DNA of 21,707 nucleotides. It comes from Lachnospiraceae bacterium (lineage in GTDB: Bacteria > Bacillota > Clostridia > Lachnospirales > Lachnospiraceae). The notes below the pieces were generated by a model. It did not search any database. It was not told the DNA's origin and saw only the letters and a list, made by a program, of their open reading frames with translations. How positions within the stretch are numbered: position 1 is the stretch's first letter; the number at the start of each line of letters is the position of its first letter. The translations under genes were made by a program, and so were the position numbers. Where the stretch lies: NCBI GenBank assembly GCA_009774345.1, contig VSNR01000067.1:1-21707 (forward strand), written 5' to 3'. Shown here piece after piece: positions 1 through 5,166 of the stretch.

Positions 1-13
1 CGGAAAAAAATAA

Positions 14-1237
14 TTAATTTTCACCCAAAAGATCAGGGTTGTCCAATATCCCGATAAATAACGGCAATTCTCTTTCCATATCCATAATCATATACAGAAA
101 CGGCTCATTAAAATAGAGTTTTTTCTGCGGCCTTGACATTGCTCTCAGACATCCCACAAGTTCTGTCGCTGCTGCCGCCTCAGTTCCCTCCTCATCTACA
201 GTGAGCACCGCTTTCTGTCGAACCAGACTGACATATAAAGTATCACCTGTTTTCGCATCTTTTCCTATCTGGGAAAGATTTGATCGGTTCTGATCAAAAC
301 ATTCTGACAAACCAATTCTTGTCAGGGGCTCGATTAAATTGATATCAAAAGAACTCTTAAACTTGGGAAGCTTTAGATCAACCAGATCTGGTTGACTGTT
401 TGACAGCAACTCATGTACAGCGCATTCGCTTAATGCACGACACACATCTCTGATCAATCTGTTTTTTCTCGGTTTTAATGCGATCAATCCCAACCCTTTA
501 CCCAAATGTTTCCTATCTGTATTCAGGCAGTCAATTACATGAAACCCTGAAAGGCGCTCTTGATTTGTCTGATATGGCAGAAGAACACCCTCCGCAATGT
601 CATTGGTTATGTACCTAACATCAGCAGTATCATTTCTCATTAGATGAGCCTGTACTGTTTTGTGCGAAAGCTGTTCTTTCCAGTTGTTATTTTGTTCATC
701 ACACAGATAAAATGCCTCTTTGTGCGTATGAAACGGTGCAAAAGGGCTTTCCCAGTTCCCTTTAAAGTAAATGGTGTTCAACAATACCAGTCTTATAAGT
801 TCTTTGGGGCCAAGCGGTTCTGTCAGCAATTGGTCAATCAATCCGTTTGTCTGTTCGGCAATCCATTGATTGATCTCCTTCATTGTCTGACAGGAGGGAA
901 GATCTCTTGAAAATACATCTGCACCCAACAGAGATTTTATCGTTTCTTCCCATGCCGGATTGAGCAGAAACCGCTGGTCAATCCACACTGAGTTGGCGAT
1001 AGACAGATTCAGAAATTCCCCTTTTGCAGTCAAGGTATGCATCAGGTCAGAGGCACGTTCCGCCATATCCTCTCCCAGCACATTGTTAAATTCTGTTCTC
1101 GTCGTCCCACCTGCTCCACAGCCTGCCATAACAAGTGTCAAATACGCCGATACTGGCGACAGTACAGGGTTCTTCTCCTGCATACACTGCACAAACAAAT
1201 CATATCCGAATTTCCGAATACTCTCATATGTTTTCAT
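14..1237 (-). CDS. Serpin-family serine protease inhibitor without a signal peptide
   Basis: This 407-residue protein has the serpin C-terminal signature: the hinge DEEGTEAAAATE, a reactive loop, then LYFNEPFLYMIMD and PLFIGILDNP. Serpins trap target proteases irreversibly by inserting the cleaved loop. Aligned to alpha-1-antitrypsin from the hinge, P1 falls on Arg in GCLRAMS, which suggests trypsin-like targets (inference). It is a paralogue of the next gene upstream but starts at MKTYESIRKFGYDLF, which matches the beginning of the mature domain of that paralogue. An in-frame TAA lies 6 nt before the ATG, so no signal peptide can be added. The product would therefore stay in the cytosol unless exported some other way. 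An AGGAG motif precedes the ATG at a long spacing of about 13 nt, so expression may be weak. Compared with its paralogue it has a roughly 20-residue insertion before the LVDLKLPKF strand. Serpin identity is very secure; the location in the cell is inferred. Confidence 0.95.
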   Translation of the reverse strand: MKTYESIRKFGYDLFVQCMQEKNPVLSPVSAYLTLVMAGCGAGGTTRTEFNNVLGEDMAERASDLMHTLTAKGEFLNLSIANSVWIDQRFLLNPAWEETIKSLLGADVFSRDLPSCQTMKEINQWIAEQTNGLIDQLLTEPLGPKELIRLVLLNTIYFKGNWESPFAPFHTHKEAFYLCDEQNNNWKEQLSHKTVQAHLMRNDTADVRYITNDIAEGVLLPYQTNQERLSGFHVIDCLNTDRKHLGKGLGLIALKPRKNRLIRDVCRALSECAVHELLSNSQPDLVDLKLPKFKSSFDINLIEPLTRIGLSECFDQNRSNLSQIGKDAKTGDTLYVSLVRQKAVLTVDEEGTEAAAATELVGCLRAMSRPQKKLYFNEPFLYMIMDMERELPLFIGILDNPDLLGEN

Positions 1238-1271
1238 TCTTTATATTGTTCTCCTCTCTTGTACCTGCTTG

Positions 1272-1308
1272 TTATACTGGCAGTCGAAAAGACTGACCAC
1301 CAGTATAA
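1272..1308. repeat. Dispersed hairpin repeat, copy A
   Basis: Outer arms TTATACTGG and CCAGTATAA (9 bp, perfect) enclose an inner hairpin CAGTC-GAAAA-GACTG with a 4-nt ACCA bulge. It lies in the leader of the signal-less serpin gene. Related elements occur at 4403-4440 and 17034-17071, so it belongs to a dispersed family and is not a gene-specific terminator. Confidence 0.7.
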
Positions 1309-1317
1309 TGTGATGCA

Positions 1318-1378
1318 CACAGCCGCATAAGGAAATATGCCGCTTCGCGGCTGCGGTCGAAAAGATAACTATAGTTAT
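1318..1378. other. Overlapping hairpins and AT palindrome between the serpin genes
   Basis: CACAGCCGC (1318-1326) can pair with GCGGCTGCG (1347-1355; 9 bp with one G-T), while GCCGC-TTC-GCGGC (1339-1351) forms a competing small hairpin, so the two folds exclude each other. A second GCGGTCGAAAAGA core (1353-1364) and a perfect 14-bp palindrome ATAACTATAGTTAT (1365-1378) follow. On the minus strand the palindrome comes about 20 nt after the upstream serpin stop and is followed by CTTTTC, so it may act as a weak terminator. Function is not established. Confidence 0.45.
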
Positions 1379-1400
1379 TTTTATAGGTTATTTCTACGTA

Positions 1401-2738
1401 TTAGGACATGGGACAATCAAGCACTCCTATAAATAACGGCAGCTCTGTCTCCATATCCATGATCATATACAGAAACGGTTCATTGAAATACAATTCTTTC
1501 GGATCTGGTCCAATCATGCCCCCCCTGTCCATCATCAATATCTCTGTCGCGGCAGCCGCCTCAGTTCCTTCTTCATCCACAATGATTTTAGCTTTTTGGC
1601 GAACCAAATTGATAAAGAGCGTGTCTTGATTTTTTGTTTTACCTAACTGGTCAAAATTCGCTTTTCCCTCCTCAAAACATTCCTTTAAGCCTATATTTAT
1701 CAAGCTTTGATTCAGGTTTGTATCAAAAGTTACTTCGAATTTAGGAAGTTTCAAATTGACTGTTTGAGTTTGTTTATTAGCAATCATATCAGAAATAACC
1801 TGATTAGTCAATTTACTGTAAACATCTTTCATAACATTTGTTCCGATAGGTTTTAATGCAACAAATGCCAACTGCGTACGATCATTTGTATCATTCTGCT
1901 GATATGGCAAAATAACACCCTCTACAAAATCATTAGAAATATAATCCAATTCTTTCATATACAGGTTCATCATATCAACCTGCTCGACACGCTCCTGCCC
2001 TTTTTGAAGATAAAAATCTTCTTTGTGCGTGTTTTGCGCTTCAAAGGGCAGCACCCATTTCCCCTTGAAATAGATTGTATTAAGAAGCGCAAGCCGTGTC
2101 TGTTCATCTAAGGGTTCTGCCAGCATATTGTCAATCAGTCCATTTGTCTTTTCATCAATCCAGTGATTGATCTGGTTCATGGTCTGTTCTGTGGATAAAT
2201 CTGCCTGAAATGATTCTGCATCCATCAAAGATTTCACCGTGCCAATCCATTCATCCTTCACAATAAACTGATCGTCAATCCATGCAGAGTTGGCAATGGA
2301 CAGATTCAATTGATCTCCTGCTGCCCCAAAACGATTCATCATATCGTCGGATAGTGTCATCATATCATTGCCCAGTACACTATAAAATTCATCTCTTGTG
2401 CTGCCATCTGCCCCACAGCCTGCCAAGGAGAGCGCTAAATACGCAGAGACAGGAGAAAGTACTGGGTTTTGGTCATTGATATGCTGCAAAAATAAATCAT
2501 AGCTAAATTTCTGAACATTTTCATAGGATTCAATCACGTAGTCAATACAGACAGATACTGCGCTGTCTGTCTGATTGATTGCTTCTGATTCTGCTTTTTC
2601 TGATCCTGCTTTTTCGCCTTCTTTTTGTGTATTCTGTAATTCTGGCTGTGGCTGTGCCTTTGCCTTACGGGCACAGGCACTAAACATACACGCCGCTGCA
2701 AGAATTGTTATTGTTAATAATATTCCTCTTTTTATCAT
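1401..2738 (-). CDS. Exported serpin (probable lipoprotein), serine protease inhibitor
   Basis: The 445-residue product begins with MIKRGILLTITILAA, a hydrophobic signal segment ending in a lipobox-like FSAC (Cys22; Cys17 is an alternative), then a charged Gln/Glu-rich linker to about residue 70. The serpin fold follows, with ANSAWID, LLNTIYFKGKW, the hinge DEEGTEAAAATE and LYFNEPFLYMIMD near the C terminus. It probably sits on the outer face of the membrane and inhibits extracellular proteases. Counting from the hinge puts P1 on Arg in MMDRGGM, so trypsin-like targets are suggested (inference). The ATG has a good AAGGAG site at 8 nt. It lies 65 nt downstream of the anti-sigma gene, with no terminator between them, so it is likely co-transcribed with the sigma pair. 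A run of seven G (C at 1519-1525 on the plus strand) encodes the P1-P2' part of the reactive loop and could be prone to slippage. Confidence 0.96.
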   Translation of the reverse strand: MIKRGILLTITILAAACMFSACARKAKAQPQPELQNTQKEGEKAGSEKAESEAINQTDSAVSVCIDYVIESYENVQKFSYDLFLQHINDQNPVLSPVSAYLALSLAGCGADGSTRDEFYSVLGNDMMTLSDDMMNRFGAAGDQLNLSIANSAWIDDQFIVKDEWIGTVKSLMDAESFQADLSTEQTMNQINHWIDEKTNGLIDNMLAEPLDEQTRLALLNTIYFKGKWVLPFEAQNTHKEDFYLQKGQERVEQVDMMNLYMKELDYISNDFVEGVILPYQQNDTNDRTQLAFVALKPIGTNVMKDVYSKLTNQVISDMIANKQTQTVNLKLPKFEVTFDTNLNQSLINIGLKECFEEGKANFDQLGKTKNQDTLFINLVRQKAKIIVDEEGTEAAAATEILMMDRGGMIGPDPKELYFNEPFLYMIMDMETELPLFIGVLDCPMS

Positions 2739-2803
2739 AATTGTATCTCCTTTCTTTTACCAGTCTATTCGCCAGTTCGATTTTATTATATTGTTTTTCC
2801 ATT

Positions 2804-3676
2804 TTACGATTCACCTTCAAAACGGAATACATAACCGTATTCTGGCGCCGCCTGAAAGGTATCAATTTCCGTTTTGGTAAAGGTTCCTGTGAGCTGGAAG
2901 TCCTCAGACAGCCTTACAGCGTAACCCAAATCAATCAGACGCCGGTATTCCTGCTCGATCAGCGTGTGCCCTTTCTCTGTATAATACAAGTCTTCGTAGC
3001 GTATTCCTTCCGCTGTTTCGATATCACCATACAGGTCAATCACTACTTGAAATGCATAAATCGTACCATCTACAGAATCTGCCGCCTTTCCCTGCTTTGT
3101 ATAATAATTTATTGTCTCTTGCAGATAATGATAGCACAAAAGTGCACCTTTTTCAGGCATTGGGTAATCATATACAGCATCATCCTTCTCTCCGTAGTAG
3201 TCACTGAGCACGGTATATGCTGTTTTCTGCTTCTCTTCTACGATCGCTCCTTTCTCTGCCTCATCGTACTGCTCTGCATGTACTGGGGTTTGCATGGACA
3301 GTGCTTTGTCCTCTATAGCCTTCTCTGTTTCATTATCCCTGCCTGCCGGATTCAGATCGGTGTCTGTTGCAGCGGATTGTGCCAGCGTACCGCCGGAGGT
3401 GTGTTCTGCCGGCAGGCTAAGATCCCCCGCATCATTCGATACACTGTCCATCTGGACCGCAAGATCTGGCTCTTCTGTATACTCAATCTTTTGCTGTTTT
3501 TGATGTGACCAGAATGCCGTTGCAAAGATACACAGCATGATCACGCAGGCAGCAGCCAGACTCCAGTTCTTAACCATACTATTTTTATTATGCGGACTGC
3601 CTGCCGGATTCAGCGCTTCCTCGATGAGTGTATCGTCAATATACTCCATACATTCCAGCAAATCTTTTCCTCTCAC
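2804..3676 (-). CDS. Membrane-anchored anti-sigma-factor-like protein
   Basis: This 290-residue protein has a short cytoplasmic N terminus (about 1-35, with LLECMEYIDDTLIEEA), one transmembrane helix (about residues 36-58, WSLAAACVIMLCIFATAFW), and a long outside part. The outside part is a low-complexity acidic/Ser-rich linker (about 60-145) followed by a Tyr-rich folded C-terminal region (about 150-290) that I do not recognise. The start is GTG at 3676, overlapping the sigma gene stop as GTGA, with GGAGG 9 nt upstream inside the sigma gene. The overlap, the single-pass topology and the ECF partner support an anti-sigma role: the N-terminal part would hold the sigma factor and the outer domain would sense a signal. 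The binding domain is not a textbook RsiW zinc finger (no HxxxCxxC motif is visible), so the function rests mainly on context. The serpin genes follow directly. Confidence 0.75.
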   Translation of the reverse strand: MRGKDLLECMEYIDDTLIEEALNPAGSPHNKNSMVKNWSLAAACVIMLCIFATAFWSHQKQQKIEYTEEPDLAVQMDSVSNDAGDLSLPAEHTSGGTLAQSAATDTDLNPAGRDNETEKAIEDKALSMQTPVHAEQYDEAEKGAIVEEKQKTAYTVLSDYYGEKDDAVYDYPMPEKGALLCYHYLQETINYYTKQGKAADSVDGTIYAFQVVIDLYGDIETAEGIRYEDLYYTEKGHTLIEQEYRRLIDLGYAVRLSEDFQLTGTFTKTEIDTFQAAPEYGYVFRFEGES

Positions 3677-4230
3677 AACTGTATGCCTCCCTCCTCTAAA
3701 TATTTTCGCAGCTTGTTTCTCATGCGGAAAAGAACGGACTTTACCTTGCTTTCACTCACATGAAAAATCTGTGAAATGTCCCGAACCGAATCCATATACC
3801 AGTAACGGCGCACAAAAATCATTCTCATCTCCGCAGACTGTTTCAGCAAAAATTCACTGATAATACGTCCAATCTCCTCACTGTCCATCTTTTGTTCCAA
3901 GTCATTTGGCGCCGGAATACAGTTCTCAATCTCCTCGCTCAGCTCCACCACTGTCACAGACCGTTTCTGCGCATGGTAGTAATCATATTTTCCAAAAGAA
4001 AAGTTGCGCGTAAGCTTTGCCAGATAGGCAAAAAAGTAACTGGGCCGTTTCGGTGGCAGTGTATTCCATGTCGCGTGGTATGTATCATTTACACACTCCT
4101 CTGCATCCTCTCTGTCATGCAGGATATTCATGGACAGACTTTGCAGCCGTCCGCCATACTTGCCGTCTGTCTCCGCAATCGCCTGTTGAGAGCGCTGCCA
4201 GTATAATTCAATAATCTCGTTGTCTTCCAA
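3673..4230 (-). CDS. ECF-type RNA polymerase sigma factor (sigma-70 family)
   Basis: The 185-residue protein has the two-domain ECF layout. The region-2 part (about 20-85) contains ILHDREDAEECVNDTYHATW and FFAYLAKLTRNFSFGKYD. The region-4 helix-turn-helix (about 125-180) contains MIFVRRYWYMDSVRDISQIF followed by VSESKVKSVLFRMRNKLRKYLEE. It should direct RNA polymerase to a small regulon in response to its membrane partner, encoded by the overlapping next gene. The start codon is TTG at 4230, preceded by a near-perfect AAAGGAGG at 7 nt, which fixes the start. It is the first gene of an apparent operon with the anti-sigma-like gene and two serpins. Whether the sigma factor drives its own operon cannot be seen directly; the visible promoter upstream looks sigma-A-like. 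Confidence 0.92.
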   Translation of the reverse strand: MEDNEIIELYWQRSQQAIAETDGKYGGRLQSLSMNILHDREDAEECVNDTYHATWNTLPPKRPSYFFAYLAKLTRNFSFGKYDYYHAQKRSVTVVELSEEIENCIPAPNDLEQKMDSEEIGRIISEFLLKQSAEMRMIFVRRYWYMDSVRDISQIFHVSESKVKSVLFRMRNKLRKYLEEGGIQL

Positions 4231-4306
4231 GTGATAACCTCCTTTGTATTGATGCCCTTTTCTTATATGAAGGATTTTACAGGAACCCGTTGCAGGCTTT
4301 TACGGA

Positions 4307-4334
4307 ATTATATCATATTCTTAAAAAAATACAA
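4307..4334 (-). promoter_or_regulatory. Sigma-A-like promoter of the sigma/anti-sigma/serpin operon
   Basis: On the minus strand, TTGTAT (4329-4334) and a perfect TATAAT (4307-4312) are separated by 16 nt. Transcription would begin near 4300 and give a leader of about 70 nt before the TTG start. The -35 element lies just beside the 33-bp palindrome at 4339-4371. Confidence 0.65.
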
Positions 4335-4338
4335 ATCT

Positions 4339-4371
4339 GCAATACAAACTTGCAGTGCAAGTTTGTATTGC
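4339..4371. promoter_or_regulatory. Perfect 33-bp operator-like palindrome between divergent promoters
   Basis: Two 16-bp arms, GCAATACAAACTTGCA and TGCAAGTTTGTATTGC, match without error around a single central G (4355). It sits between the minus-strand -35 (4329-4334) and the plus-strand -35 (4375-4380). It has no T-run in either direction, so an operator for a dimeric repressor or activator fits better than a terminator. The binding protein is not identifiable here. Confidence 0.7.
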
Positions 4372-4374
4372 CTT

Positions 4375-4403
4375 TTGACAAGCAAAATACAGTATGATAT
4401 AGT
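4375..4403 (+). promoter_or_regulatory. Promoter of the 91-residue protein gene
   Basis: A perfect TTGACA (4375-4380) is followed after 17 nt by TATAGT (4398-4403), one base off consensus. The -35 starts four bases after the 33-bp palindrome, and transcription would begin inside hairpin repeat copy B. Confidence 0.65.
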
Positions 4404-4440
4404 TATACTGGCGGTCGAAAAAGAGGACTGCTCAGTATAA
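4403..4440. repeat. Dispersed hairpin repeat, copy B
   Basis: Outer arms TTATACTG / CAGTATAA (8 bp) and inner arms GCGGTC / GACTGC (6 bp with one G-T) flank the loop GAAAAAGAG. It lies at or just after the predicted transcription start of the gene at 4477, so it would form the 5' end of that mRNA or overlap its start site. Related to copies A and C. Confidence 0.7.
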
Positions 4441-4476
4441 AGTTATGTATCTTAGAGAGAAAGGAAGTTTCGAGCT

Positions 4477-4752
4477 ATGACACCAGAAGATAAGAATTTG
4501 TTAGAGCGCATTAACGAGTATGCTGACCGTGTATTGAAAGATTTTGATCCGCAGAAAACGCGTGTTTCTTTCCAGCTTGAAAAGCTTAAACCAATCATGG
4601 AGGAAATCGCAAAAGAGCAGAATAAGACTGTAGAAGAAATCTTTATCAAATATATGGATTTGGCAAGTCAGGTCACGGTCAGCCGTGAGACAAAATTCCA
4701 AAATACGATTGGGAATATGACAAAATATGGTGATGTACACGATGCATTCTAA
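4477..4752 (+). CDS. Small conserved-looking protein of unknown function, 91 residues
   Basis: I do not recognise this protein. It is hydrophilic and mostly helical, with no signal peptide or membrane segment. The first 55 residues (for example LLERINEYADRVLKDF, then LEKLKPIMEEIAKEQNKTVEE) are rich in Leu, Lys and Glu; the tail FQNTIGNMTKYGDVHDAF is more polar. It is supported as a real gene by a consensus promoter (4375-4403), an AGGAAG ribosome binding site 9 nt before the ATG, a perfect terminator 35 nt after the stop, and isolation between divergent and convergent units. The 33-bp palindrome upstream suggests tight control. The divergent neighbour is the ECF sigma operon, so a linked role is possible but unproven. 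Confidence 0.8.
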   Translation: MTPEDKNLLERINEYADRVLKDFDPQKTRVSFQLEKLKPIMEEIAKEQNKTVEEIFIKYMDLASQVTVSRETKFQNTIGNMTKYGDVHDAF

Positions 4753-4761
4753 TGCATTCTA
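4742..4761 (+). repeat. Tandem 10-bp duplication over a stop codon
   Basis: ATGCATTCTA occurs twice in direct tandem; the first copy includes most of the stop of the 91-residue gene. The second copy is outside the reading frame and has no visible effect on the protein. Confidence 0.8.
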
Positions 4762-4786
4762 ATGTTGCACTCTTTTGTGTGCACAA

Positions 4787-4818
4787 ACAAAAAAAGGATG
4801 TTTACATCCTTTTTTTGT
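4787..4818. terminator. Bidirectional intrinsic terminator
   Basis: A perfect 14-bp stem (ACAAAAAAAGGATG / CATCCTTTTTTTGT) with a TTTA loop has a 7-T tract on the plus strand and, by symmetry, on the minus strand. It ends the 91-residue gene from the left and the predicted minus-strand RNA from the right. Confidence 0.9.
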
Positions 4819-4980
4819 ACTGTTCCTTTTACACTTGATTCCTCATCAAGATTCTTTTACACATCAGCTATCCCCACAAATTCCCCATTTTGTTTCCGAG
4901 AAGCCATCCCTTTTTACACAAACACAATCACATTTTCATAAAGCTCTCTCAAGGACTCCAAAGTGTAACGTTGTTTCTGT
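4789..4980 (-). ncRNA. Candidate structured non-coding RNA of about 190 nt
   Basis: A minus-strand promoter at 4987-5015 and the terminator at 4787-4818 define a transcript of about 190 nt with no convincing reading frame. Its ends can pair: bases 4961-4968 with 4829-4836 (8 of 8), then 4952-4958 with 4837-4843 (6 of 7). Further inside, weaker pairings (AGCU with AGCU, and AUUGUGUUU with AAACAAAAU, 8 of 9) would make a rod with large internal loops. A competing local hairpin, CTTGAT-TCCTC-ATCAAG (4834-4850, plus strand), would break the closing helix. The length and the rod with an open middle are reminiscent of 6S RNA, but I see no sequence signature that proves it. It could also be another regulatory RNA. 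Confidence 0.4.
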
Positions 4981-4986
4981 AGATAA

Positions 4987-5015
4987 ATTATTACATATTT
5001 ATTGCAATTTGTCAA
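4987..5015 (-). promoter_or_regulatory. Minus-strand promoter in the serA downstream region
   Basis: TTGACA (5010-5015) is followed after 16 nt by TAATAA (4988-4993) or after 17 nt by AATAAT (4987-4992). It points away from serA towards the terminator at 4787-4818, and no protein gene lies between. Confidence 0.65.
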
Positions 5016-5100
5016 CTGAATTTTGAGAATTTGTCCACTATTTTTACATAATTTTACCAATTTATCTTGCATCAAAGAAGCATTATGCGCAAAATGATGT

Positions 5101-5150
5101 TGCGAATTTATTACAATTTTGGCACAAAGTGACAATGCAATAAATTCGCA
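5101..5150 (-). other. Long stem-loop downstream of serA
   Basis: Perfect 12-bp arms TGCGAATTTATT (5101-5112) and AATAAATTCGCA (5139-5150) enclose a 26-nt loop that can itself pair (TTGGCAC with GTGACAA, one mismatch). It begins 16 nt after the serA stop. There is no T-run, so it may protect the mRNA 3' end or mark a factor-assisted terminator. Otherwise the stretch from 4753 to 5166 holds only the terminator, predicted RNA and promoter listed separately. Confidence 0.55.
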
Positions 5151-5166
5151 GCCATCAGAAAGGACT

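Noticed and set aside
1365..1378. Strong terminator of the upstream serpin gene
   Set aside because: The palindrome is pure AT with an interrupted T-run, so it is too weak to call a terminator; it is kept only as a palindrome.
2741..3508. 255-residue plus-strand frame, Cys/Leu/Ile rich
   Set aside because: It lies opposite the anti-sigma gene, has unnatural composition (many Cys, Phe, Arg) and is a shadow of that gene.
4869..4878. Possible DnaA box (CTATCCCCAC)
   Set aside because: It does not match TTATNCACA well, is single, and no origin genes are near.
4914..5135. 73-residue minus-strand frame downstream of serA
   Set aside because: It spans the predicted promoter, has no ribosome binding site and no recognisable composition; the RNA explanation fits better.
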